From the NCBI GenBank assembly GCA_030628975.1, contig DAOVPZ010000093.1, positions 1 through 5,278 of the forward strand: a stretch of 5,278 nt of DNA. The letters are read 5' to 3'. Position numbers and translations under genes: made by a program. Under the pieces are notes generated by a model that saw only the letters and a program-made list of their open reading frames with translations, had not been told where the DNA came from and did not search any database. Shown piece by piece: positions 1 to 5,117 of the stretch; within the stretch, counting starts at the first letter, position 1; every line of letters starts with the position of its first letter. Source of the stretch: Candidatus Cloacimonadota bacterium. GTDB taxonomy: Bacteria; Cloacimonadota; Cloacimonadia; JGIOTU-2.

Positions 1-178
1 TCAACTCATCTCCTGAATAAAGCACTTCACCGCTCTCAACTCGACTACTTTCGTTATCTCTGTGTAATAATATCTCACCATTTGCTTTTAAAACCAAAGC
101 AGCAGGTGAACTTTCTTTTGCGTATATTAAAATAACACTAACAAGTATTATCAATAGTAAAGCAAGAAACTTTTTCAT
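1..178 (-). CDS. Exported FecR-like domain protein, C-terminal part cut off by the window edge
   Basis: Only the first 59 codons are present. They begin with a Sec signal peptide (MKKFLALLLIILVSVILIYA, residues 1-20). The mature part has the spacing of the start of a FecR domain: a hydrophobic strand (AALVLKA), then NGEILLHR, then VESGEVLYSGDEL, matching the family pattern of 'G-x-v-x-v-x-R ... v-x-x-G-x-x-L-x-x-G-D'. FecR domains occur in anti-sigma regulators of iron-siderophore uptake, but also as stand-alone periplasmic or surface beta domains. With an N-terminal signal peptide and no cytoplasmic N-terminus visible, this resembles the second kind. The ATG at 178 follows a strong GGAGGT (182-187) three bases upstream. 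It sits 34 bases after the exported protein's stop with no terminator between, so the two are probably co-transcribed. The FecR call rests on about 35 residues. Confidence 0.65.
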   Translation of the reverse strand, partial: MKKFLALLLIILVSVILIYAKESSPAALVLKANGEILLHRDNESSRVESGEVLYSGDEL

Positions 179-212
179 ACTACCTCCAGATAATATTCTA
201 TAATTTATATTA

Positions 213-1331
213 TTATTCAATAACAATTGTAACCTCACCACTAAGAATGGCATTTAATAAATTTAATAATTCTTCTGGACTAATAAGTACGCCATTTAGA
301 TAAATCCCACCAGTAGGTGAAAATTGCCCTATATTCAAGCCTGGAATGTTGATTCCAAAATTTTGCAAATTTTCTAAAAAAGTAATTATATTTTGTGATT
401 GTGGGTTGCCTCCTGGAGCAAGTTCAATAATAAAGCAAAATAATTCACTTGTTATATAAATTTCACCTAATGTAGTATAAACAGTACGAATAACTCTCCA
501 ACCATAAGGCTGACCTGGTTGCAATTCAGGATAACTTCCTGAATATAGATAGATATAATCAGTTATTCCATCTTGTGCATGATGTGGAGTTTTATTTACA
601 ACATCCTCTGCAGTTTCACCTGGTAATATTTCATAAATTTCAAAACGAAATTCTGAACCAGGTGAGAACCAACCAAATATTGGCGAATTTCCAACAATTA
701 ATGGAGGACTATTACTAAAAGATTCACCTGGTGTAATAAGCTCCACACTACTTGGATTAGTAATATTAACAGTTGCTATTACGGAATCATAAATATCTTC
801 ATCATTAATATCGTCAGTAACATTAGGATCCACTGCATATAAAGTAAAAATATATTGACATGCTGGAAGAAATCCATCACCCGAAACATGATCTTTGAAA
901 ACCTGATTTGCAGGATCATCTAAAATATCATTCCAATTTCCTGCTATTTTCATCTCAGATCTAATGAGATCTCGATTAGAAAAGGTTACTGATTGTCCCG
1001 GACCCAAAACCAAAGAATCTGGATTTGTGCTGCCAAGCATAGTATAATCATGCGTTATTATACCCTGATCTCTTGTTAAAATATTAGGAAAATCAGGAGA
1101 ACTAGAACTGAATGAAAGAGATAATTTGCAACTTTGAGAGTTTATCATATCATTATTTGTAACTTGCATTACAAAAAGTAAAGGTTGGTTTTGTGGATTA
1201 TTTTTATCTAAACTAGAAGGATAAAAAATCTCATACTCACCTACAAATAATACTTCAAGTTCTATAGATTGGGTGAAAGCAACACTTGAAATAACCAGTA
1301 AAAATAATATTAAACAAATCATTTTTTTCAT
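213..1331 (-). CDS. Exported beta-rich protein of unknown function with an Fn3-like domain
   Basis: The family is not recognised. The 372 residues start with a Sec signal peptide (residues 1-20, likely cut after AFTQ or SVAFT). Residues about 23-190 are beta-rich and carry 'LVLGPGQSVTFSNRDLI' (107-123) and 'LPACQYIFTLYAVDPN' (155-170), the style of an immunoglobulin-like domain. Residues about 196-300 look like a second Ig/Fn3-like module, with 'SPIFGWFSPGSEFRFEIYEI' (216-235) and then 'LQPGQPYGWRV' (270-280). This is the 'P-x-F-x-W ... L-x-P-G-x-x-Y-x-W-x-V' pattern common in exported Fn3-like domains. The tail (about 311-372) has two leucine-rich stretches around a glycine/proline linker and ends in a beta strand (EVTIVIE). 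No catalytic motif, lipobox or outer-membrane sorting tail is obvious. The ATG at 1331 is well supported by AAGGAG (1338-1343) six bases upstream. It is followed after 34 bases by the FecR-like gene. A periplasmic or surface binding or structural role is inference. Confidence 0.85.
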   Translation of the reverse strand: MKKMICLILFLLVISSVAFTQSIELEVLFVGEYEIFYPSSLDKNNPQNQPLLFVMQVTNNDMINSQSCKLSLSFSSSSPDFPNILTRDQGIITHDYTMLGSTNPDSLVLGPGQSVTFSNRDLIRSEMKIAGNWNDILDDPANQVFKDHVSGDGFLPACQYIFTLYAVDPNVTDDINDEDIYDSVIATVNITNPSSVELITPGESFSNSPPLIVGNSPIFGWFSPGSEFRFEIYEILPGETAEDVVNKTPHHAQDGITDYIYLYSGSYPELQPGQPYGWRVIRTVYTTLGEIYITSELFCFIIELAPGGNPQSQNIITFLENLQNFGINIPGLNIGQFSPTGGIYLNGVLISPEELLNLLNAILSGEVTIVIE

Positions 1332-1489
1332 CTTTTACTCCTTTTGTAATTTTTTCTTGAAAATTTTAAGATAATAACTCACTTAATTTTCCAACTCAGA
1401 CATTTATATAATTCTCTGAATATAATTTATACTAATCTATATTTTAATAGAACTCATTAAAAAATTTAATTAATTTTGTTGGAGTTATC

Positions 1490-1495
1490 TGTCAA
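1490..1495 (-). promoter_or_regulatory. Candidate -35 box for the exported-protein transcript
   Basis: The minus strand reads TTGACA exactly, within TTTCTTGACA. The same ten bases occur on the plus strand at 4997-5006, upstream of the divergent gene. No good -10 box sits at 17 bases (TAATTA is a poor match), so the assignment is weak. The box is about 160 bases before the start codon at 1331, which would imply a long leader. Confidence 0.3.
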
Positions 1496-1514
1496 GAAAT
1501 TTAGTTCTTTTCGT

Positions 1515-1717
1515 AAAATCCCCACAAAAATGATACATCCAAAATTTTGGATAGAGTTTCTATATCTATATATAAATAGTATCACATAGAATACAAGAAA
1601 CTATATCTGGAAATTAATAAATGGATTGTTTTAGATAAGTACCCCATCTTAAGAGGTATATAAAAATAATTCTATTATTTAAGAAAATCACCGTGGTGAG
1701 GTATCCTTGGGGATTTT
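1515..1717. repeat. 203-base segment bounded by 10-base inverted repeats
   Basis: AAAATCCCCA (1515-1524) and TGGGGATTTT (1708-1717) are exact reverse complements at the ends of an otherwise AT-rich segment that codes for nothing visible. The segment could be a small non-autonomous mobile element, a structured RNA with a closing stem, or chance in AT-rich DNA. No clear target-site duplication flanks it (TTCGT on the left, TTTAT on the right), which argues against a recent insertion. Confidence 0.25.
1537..1552. promoter_or_regulatory. 16-base perfect palindrome, possible operator
   Basis: ATCCAAAATTTTGGAT is fully self-complementary with 8-base half-sites and no spacer. That is the symmetry expected of a dimeric regulator's site. 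It lies about 40 bases upstream (minus-strand sense) of the TTGACA box at 1490-1495, so it could act on the exported-protein transcript. No regulator gene is present in the window, so the role is inferred from symmetry alone. Confidence 0.3.
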
Positions 1718-1720
1718 TTT
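1684..1720 (+). terminator. Terminator-like hairpin with a T7 run (plus-strand sense)
   Basis: AAAATC (1684-1689) pairs with GATTTT (1712-1717), and CC (1691-1692) extends the stem against GG (1710-1711) around a bulged A. A competing small stem, ATCC (1703-1706) with GGAT (1711-1714), leads straight into a run of Ts (1714-1720). Polarity suits plus-strand transcription, yet no plus-strand gene lies to the left. It may therefore belong to an unseen small RNA, stop antisense transcription, or have no function. Confidence 0.3.
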
Positions 1721-1731
1721 ATTAAAATGTG

Positions 1732-1797
1732 AGACCTTCAATCCGCCAGCTGTCTGCCCACCGTAATACCCTGGAAGGCGGGGCGGATTGAAGGTCT
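1732..1797. repeat. GC-rich hairpin with a 16-bp perfect stem, REP-like
   Basis: AGACCTTCAATCCGCC (1732-1747) and GGCGGATTGAAGGTCT (1782-1797) are exact reverse complements separated by 34 bases. GGCGG also occurs just inside the right arm (1777-1781), giving an alternative register for the lower stem. CCAG (1746-1749) could pair with CTGG (1771-1774). The element is much richer in G and C than everything around it. It starts 12 bases after the PAP2 stop in the direction of transcription, so it could end that transcript or protect its 3' end. On the minus strand it is followed by CACATTTTAAT, a poor U-tract, so a dispersed REP-like or MITE-like element is as likely as a classical terminator. 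Confidence 0.6.
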
Positions 1798-1808
1798 TTG
1801 TAAAGAAT

Positions 1809-2582
1809 CTATATTTTCATCGATAGAAAAATTGAATTTCCTGTAAAACGAAAAGATACTTTTGAATCTTTTACTCTATGCAGGATTGGAATCAAATATC
1901 CAAAAGCAGAACCAATAATGGCGCCACATATTATATCAGTTGGAAAATGATCCCCGCTAGCAACTCTTAAGATACCTGTTGCAGCAGCTAAGGAAAGATT
2001 AGCAATCCAGAATAAAGTCGGATATTGTCCCCCTCTCTCCTGATATAGATAAGAGCCAAAAACTGCTGCAGAAAAAGCAGTTGTAGTGTGCATAGAGACA
2101 AATGAAAATCTGGCATCACGATTATCTTGTCTTGAACTATCTGCTTGATCATTATATGTATATGGACGATTCCTTTTGGTCAAAAACTTACACCATTTTG
2201 TTATACCAGCTTGTAAATACATTGTCTCACAGTAAATAACCATATCTGAAAGAAAACTCTCTTTATCAATAAGAAGTGAGGTTCCAATTGGGATTAGAAA
2301 GTTTGTATAAACGGTATAATCACTTACTTCTTTCAAATTCAAATCATACAAATCTGTGGCAAATCTATCTAAAAAGAAAATATCATCTTTATTAAGATTT
2401 AATATTTGATTGTCAGTAAGCCCTTCTATATTTCTTTTATACAATTCAGCACAGAAATCCAAACCTAAAGATGATACAATTATTGGAATATCTACTTTGT
2501 ATGATAATTTCCAATTTTCTGCTTGAAGAAGATTAAAGAAAAGAAAAAGAAGAACAACACAACAAAATATTTTCCCTTTCAC
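1809..2582 (-). CDS. PAP2-superfamily (type 2 phosphatidic acid phosphatase) membrane phosphatase
   Basis: PAP2 enzymes remove phosphate from lipid phosphates or pyrophosphates such as phosphatidate, lipid A or undecaprenyl pyrophosphate. The active site faces the periplasm. All three family motifs are visible in 257 residues: K132-x6-R139-P140; S163-M-H165 in SFVSMHTT (160-167); and R206-x5-H212-x3-D216 in RVASGDHFPTD. H212 should be the nucleophile, with H165 and D216 assisting. Motif 2 is atypical: the usual P-S-G-H reads V-S-M-H, losing the proline and glycine but keeping serine and histidine. Residues 4-20 form a signal peptide or first membrane helix. Further hydrophobic segments lie near 92-105, 166-180, 189-205 and 217-234. 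The start is GTG at 2582. An in-frame TAA lies just upstream and the next methionine is residue 114, so GTG is forced. The start adjoins a heptad repeat array, and only weak AAGG sequences precede it closely. Substrate cannot be told from sequence. Confidence 0.88.
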   Translation of the reverse strand: MKGKIFCCVVLLFLFFNLLQAENWKLSYKVDIPIIVSSLGLDFCAELYKRNIEGLTDNQILNLNKDDIFFLDRFATDLYDLNLKEVSDYTVYTNFLIPIGTSLLIDKESFLSDMVIYCETMYLQAGITKWCKFLTKRNRPYTYNDQADSSRQDNRDARFSFVSMHTTTAFSAAVFGSYLYQERGGQYPTLFWIANLSLAAATGILRVASGDHFPTDIICGAIIGSAFGYLIPILHRVKDSKVSFRFTGNSIFLSMKI

Positions 2583-2616
2583 TTTTGCCTTTTACCTTTT
2601 GCCTTTTGCCTTTTAC
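2582..2616. repeat. Tandem heptanucleotide array (5 x CTTTTRC) abutting a start codon
   Basis: Five consecutive 7-base units on the plus strand read CTTTTGC, CTTTTAC, CTTTTGC, CTTTTGC, CTTTTAC. On the coding strand this is GYAAAAG repeated, and the last unit runs into the PAP2 GTG codon (first base at 2582). Each unit carries AAAAGG on the coding strand, which could serve as a weak ribosome binding site. Such short identical units are prone to slipped-strand copy-number change. Confidence 0.8.
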
Positions 2617-2625
2617 TTTTTCCGT

Positions 2626-2631
2626 CCTCCT
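2626..2631 (-). promoter_or_regulatory. Strong Shine-Dalgarno sequence displaced 43 bases from the PAP2 start
   Basis: The minus strand reads AGGAGG here, the best such match near the gene. It is 43 bases upstream of the GTG, with no ATG, GTG or TTG in between. It is too far to serve that start directly. The heptad array fills most of the interval, so the repeats may have expanded between an older binding site and the coding region. It could also be chance. Confidence 0.3.
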
Positions 2632-2652
2632 AAGAGAATTAACCAACGATTC

Positions 2653-2716
2653 ACCCCGTGAAATAATAACTTATTAAAAGGGTAGAAGAATTTACAAACA
2701 AAATATTTCACGGGGT
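2653..2716. repeat. 13-bp perfect inverted repeat around a 38-base AT-rich loop
   Basis: ACCCCGTGAAATA (2653-2665) and TATTTCACGGGGT (2704-2716) are exact reverse complements separated by 38 bases. The arms carry CCCCG/CGGGG in an otherwise AT-rich spacer. No T-run follows on either strand, so it does not look like a terminator. A dispersed palindromic element or an mRNA processing/stability hairpin in the argF-PAP2 spacer is more likely. It differs in sequence from the 1732-1797 hairpin. Confidence 0.6.
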
Positions 2717-2799
2717 AAACACCGAGAATCAACGAAAATAATATTTTAACTTCAAATCTTGAATCATCTTTTCCAGATTCCATTTTCCGTTTTCCAATT

Positions 2800-2855
2800 A
2801 ATCTTTTACCTTTAATCTTTAATCTTTCAATCTTTAATCTTTTTTTGCCTTTTGC
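2800..2855. repeat. Second heptanucleotide array (AATCTTT units) just after the argF stop
   Basis: AATCTTT occurs at 2800-2806, 2814-2820, 2821-2827, 2829-2835 and 2836-2842. A degenerate unit (TACCTTT) fills 2807-2813 and one extra C sits at 2828. At 2849-2855 is a single CTTTTGC, the unit of the array at 2582-2616. A GCTGCTGCTG run (2860-2869) lies between this and the argF stop. The same period at both ends of one spacer suggests a related family of simple repeats. Confidence 0.7.
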
Positions 2856-2877
2856 CACTGCTGCTGCTGACTGCCAC

Positions 2878-3852
2878 TCACAGAGTTGCTTCCATAACAG
2901 CTTGAATTGTCCAAACACGGTTTTCTGCTTCATCAAACACTCTGGAATATCTACTCTCAAAAACCTCATCGGTTACTTCACATATATCTGGATATTTCTT
3001 TGCAATTTCTGTTTCAAGATTATGAAAAGAAGGAAGGCAATGCATAAAAATCACATTATCATTTTCTGCCATCTTTATCATATCCATATTAACCTGATAA
3101 GGCTTTAGCAGTTCGATCCTTTCTTGAATTTTATCTTCTTCACCCATAGAAGCCCAGATGTCAGTATATATAACCTTGCAACCTTTAACACCTTCTTCGA
3201 TTGATTCAGTTACCATAATACTTGCACCACTCCCAATTGCATATTCTTTGCATTCAGCCACTAATTCATTTTGTGGAAATAAAGATTTTGGACCAACAAC
3301 ACTAAAATCAATTCCAATTTTAGATGCACCTATCATTAAGGAATTAGCAACATTATTTCTGCCATCACCAACAAAGGCAAATTTTACACCCTTAAGAAAG
3401 CCAAATTTCTCCTGGATAGTCATAAAATCTGCAAGTGCTTGTGTGGGATGATAAAGGTCAGTAAGACCATTCCATACAGGTATTCCAGAATATTTCGCAA
3501 GAGTTTCAACAGTTTCCTGCTTAAAGCCACGAAAACCAATTCCATCAAACATTCTGCCCAGAACTCTCGCAGTATCAGCAACAGATTCTTTCTTTCCAAA
3601 CTGAATATCGTTCTTTCCCAAAAACTCAGCATGAGCACCTTCATTATAAGCAGCGGTTACAAAAGCACAGCGAGTTCGGGTGGAAGTTTTTTCAAATAGC
3701 AAAGCGATATTTTTGCCATCAAGCTTCTTCTTTAATGAACCATTCTTCTTGGCATTTTTAAGTTGAATTGCAAGATAAAGTAAATAATTAATCTCTTCTT
3801 TTGAGAAATTTTTTAATGTTAATAAGCTTTTACCTTTCAAATCAAAAGCCAT
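2878..3852 (-). CDS. argF: Ornithine carbamoyltransferase (ArcB/ArgF family)
   Basis: The enzyme transfers the carbamoyl group between carbamoyl phosphate and ornithine/citrulline in the cytoplasm. The carbamoyl-phosphate loop S57-T-R-T-R61 sits in FEKTSTRTRCAF, H135-P-T-Q138 follows in NGLTDLYHPTQ, and the ornithine side has D231-x3-S235-M-G237 and H271-C-L-P274. The SMG motif separates it from aspartate carbamoyltransferase. All key residues are present, and 324 residues is normal length. The N-terminus (MAFDLKGKSLLTLKNFSKEE) and the stretch from GKNIALLFEK onward resemble the long ArcB/ArgI type. It could therefore act in arginine synthesis or in citrulline breakdown; sequence alone does not decide, and no arcA, arcC, argG or argH is present. 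The ATG at 3852 has GGAGG (3857-3861) four bases upstream. The 73-base gap from kdsD holds no terminator, only a 10-base palindrome ACTAATTAGT (3912-3921), so co-transcription with kdsD is likely. Confidence 0.95.
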   Translation of the reverse strand: MAFDLKGKSLLTLKNFSKEEINYLLYLAIQLKNAKKNGSLKKKLDGKNIALLFEKTSTRTRCAFVTAAYNEGAHAEFLGKNDIQFGKKESVADTARVLGRMFDGIGFRGFKQETVETLAKYSGIPVWNGLTDLYHPTQALADFMTIQEKFGFLKGVKFAFVGDGRNNVANSLMIGASKIGIDFSVVGPKSLFPQNELVAECKEYAIGSGASIMVTESIEEGVKGCKVIYTDIWASMGEEDKIQERIELLKPYQVNMDMIKMAENDNVIFMHCLPSFHNLETEIAKKYPDICEVTDEVFESRYSRVFDEAENRVWTIQAVMEATL

Positions 3853-3925
3853 TTTTCCTCCAATTTCTTCACCATAAGAAAACTGTTAACAAAAACATTT
3901 TTTTTAATTCAACTAATTAGTAATT

Positions 3926-4912
3926 CTAGTGTGAGCAATTTTTTATGTTTTCAACAATTCCTGCTTTTATAAGGTCATGCATATGGAGCATGGCAATAGG
4001 TTCATTTTTATCATTAACAACAGGTATCATAGTTATGGCATGTTTTTCCATTAACTCTAATGCATTTATTCCAAGTGTTTTAGGTGTAACAAATTTTGGT
4101 TTTTTTGTCATTAACTGTTTTACTTCTAATTCTAATGGATTTCCATATTTTTGTAAAATTCTTCGTAAATCACCGTCAGTAATGATGCCAATTAATTTTC
4201 CCAAATTATCTACAATGCTGACACAACCAAGTCCCTTGGAGGTCATAATAAGAATTGCTTCTCTCAAATTGTGATTTTCATCAATTACAGGATTTTCCTC
4301 CCCAGAATGCATAACATCATTGACTTTCAAAAGCAGTTTTTTTCCTATTATTCCTCCCGGATGAAGTATAGCATAATCTTCTTCTTTAAAATTTTTTTTT
4401 CGCAATATCACTGTAGAAAGAGCATTTCCCATTGCTAAAGCAGTGGTAGTGCTTGCCATAGGAACAAGTCCTAATGGCTCATAATCTTTTGAAACTCCTA
4501 TATTTAAGGTTACATCACTAACCTTTGCTAAGGTAGATTCAAAATTACTCGTTAGACAAATTATCTTATTTTCATGCTTTTTAAAATAAGGTATCATATC
4601 AATCAATTCCTGAGTTTCACCGCTATTAGAAATCATCAGAATTACATCGTTATGATCTACCATTCCAAGGTCTCCATGAATTCCTTCAGCAGGATGAAGA
4701 TAAATTGAAGGGGTACCGGTGCTTGCAAATGTTGCTGAAATCTTTCTGGCTATTATACCAGTTTTTCCTATACCTGTAACTACAATCTTTCCTTTGCAAT
4801 TGTAAATAACATCTATTGCCTTATTAATGTTTTCATCGACTTTTTCTGAAATCTCCAAAATTGCTCTTGCTTCTTTTTCCAATATTGCAATAATATCATC
4901 TTTTGCGCTCAT
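3926..4912 (-). CDS. kdsD: D-arabinose-5-phosphate isomerase, KpsF/GutQ/KdsD family
   Basis: This enzyme interconverts ribulose 5-phosphate and arabinose 5-phosphate, the first step towards Kdo for lipopolysaccharide, in the cytoplasm. The 328 residues match the usual family length and domain order. The SIS sugar-phosphate isomerase domain (about 35-170) has VTGIGKTGIIARKIS (45-59, with K50), HPAEGIHGDLG (73-83) and SNSGET (95-100). LHPGGIIGKKL (183-193) follows, with H184 matching the catalytic histidine of E. coli KdsD. Two CBS domains follow, about 196-253 (VMHSGEENPVI ... GIITDGDLRR) and 264-322 (LMTKKPKFV ... MLHMHDLIKAGI). The full CBS pair favours a KdsD/KpsF/GutQ enzyme over shorter SIS-only proteins. 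No kdsA, kdsB or kdsC lies nearby. The ATG at 4912 has a weak GGGA about nine bases upstream and is the first gene of the leftward run. Confidence 0.94.
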   Translation of the reverse strand: MSAKDDIIAILEKEARAILEISEKVDENINKAIDVIYNCKGKIVVTGIGKTGIIARKISATFASTGTPSIYLHPAEGIHGDLGMVDHNDVILMISNSGETQELIDMIPYFKKHENKIICLTSNFESTLAKVSDVTLNIGVSKDYEPLGLVPMASTTTALAMGNALSTVILRKKNFKEEDYAILHPGGIIGKKLLLKVNDVMHSGEENPVIDENHNLREAILIMTSKGLGCVSIVDNLGKLIGIITDGDLRRILQKYGNPLELEVKQLMTKKPKFVTPKTLGINALELMEKHAITMIPVVNDKNEPIAMLHMHDLIKAGIVENIKNCSH

Positions 4913-5000
4913 TATTAAATTCCCTATATATAAAATATTATTTTAACATAAAATTTTTCTTTATTATTTTAAGTCAAATTTTTAATATTTTTGGATTTTC

Positions 5001-5029
5001 TTGACAAACTTTATTGCTTTATTTTTAAA
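5001..5029 (+). promoter_or_regulatory. Candidate sigma70-type promoter, distal
   Basis: An exact TTGACA (5001-5006) is followed after 17 bases by TTTAAA (5024-5029), a 4-of-6 match to TATAAT. Transcription would begin near 5036 and leave a leader of about 80 bases before the ATG at 5118. Confidence 0.4.
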
Positions 5030-5080
5030 AAAGTGATATGCAAAATCCAATTAATAAAAATATCAAATTTTATGTATTTT

Positions 5081-5086
5081 TATAAT
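5081..5086 (+). promoter_or_regulatory. Candidate -10 box, proximal
   Basis: An exact TATAAT lies 31 bases before the ATG at 5118, which would give a short leader of about 25 bases containing the Shine-Dalgarno sequence. No -35 box is visible 16-18 bases upstream (AAATAT region). In DNA this AT-rich the hexamer can arise by chance. Confidence 0.35.
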
Positions 5087-5117
5087 GAGTAAAAAATTAT
5101 AAAGGAGATACTCTATT

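Larger units (their letters stand above)
1332..1808. other. 477-base non-coding gap with promoter, palindrome and hairpins
   Basis: No credible gene is seen on either strand. The right side (1732-1797), nearest the PAP2 stop, holds a GC-rich hairpin. The middle (1515-1717) is bounded by 10-base inverted repeats and ends in a terminator-like T-run on the plus strand, with a 16-base palindrome near its left end. The left side (1332-1500) should hold the promoter of the exported-protein gene. A TTGACA box lies at 1490-1495 on the minus strand, and the 5' leader is very AT-rich. The gap most likely separates two leftward transcripts. Confidence 0.7.
4913..5117. promoter_or_regulatory. Divergent promoter region between kdsD and the rightward exported gene
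   Basis: This extremely AT-rich 205-base spacer has genes starting on both sides, so it must serve both. On the minus strand, TTGACT (4972-4977) is the only -35-like box facing kdsD, and no good -10 sits at the right distance. On the plus strand there are two candidates, listed separately. No inverted repeat strong enough to call an operator was seen. Confidence 0.55.

Noticed and set aside
1732..1797. Integron attC-like site
   Set aside because: The stem is perfect, without bulged bases, and the RYYYAAC/GTTRRRY core sites are absent. No integrase is present.
1332..1808. tRNA or known riboswitch in the large gap
   Set aside because: No tRNA cloverleaf, T-loop (GTTCRA) or recognisable riboswitch core was seen; only generic hairpins are supported.
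2800..2855. CRISPR array
   Set aside because: Units are 7 bases with no spacers, so this is a simple-sequence repeat.
2613..2969. 118-codon open frame on the minus strand across the argF-PAP2 spacer
   Set aside because: Its first part lies inside the argF 3' end in another frame. The rest translates heptad repeats and the inverted repeat into lysine-rich low-complexity sequence, and it has no ribosome binding site. Period-7 repeats tend to stay open by chance.
2845..3699. Plus-strand open frames and a minus-strand frame inside the argF region
   Set aside because: They overlap the well-supported carbamoyltransferase in other frames, lack ribosome binding sites and show no domain-like sequence.
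3945..4274. 109-codon plus-strand open frame inside kdsD
   Set aside because: It is antisense to the CBS domains of a complete, conserved gene; its hydrophobic look is a by-product of the complementary codons.
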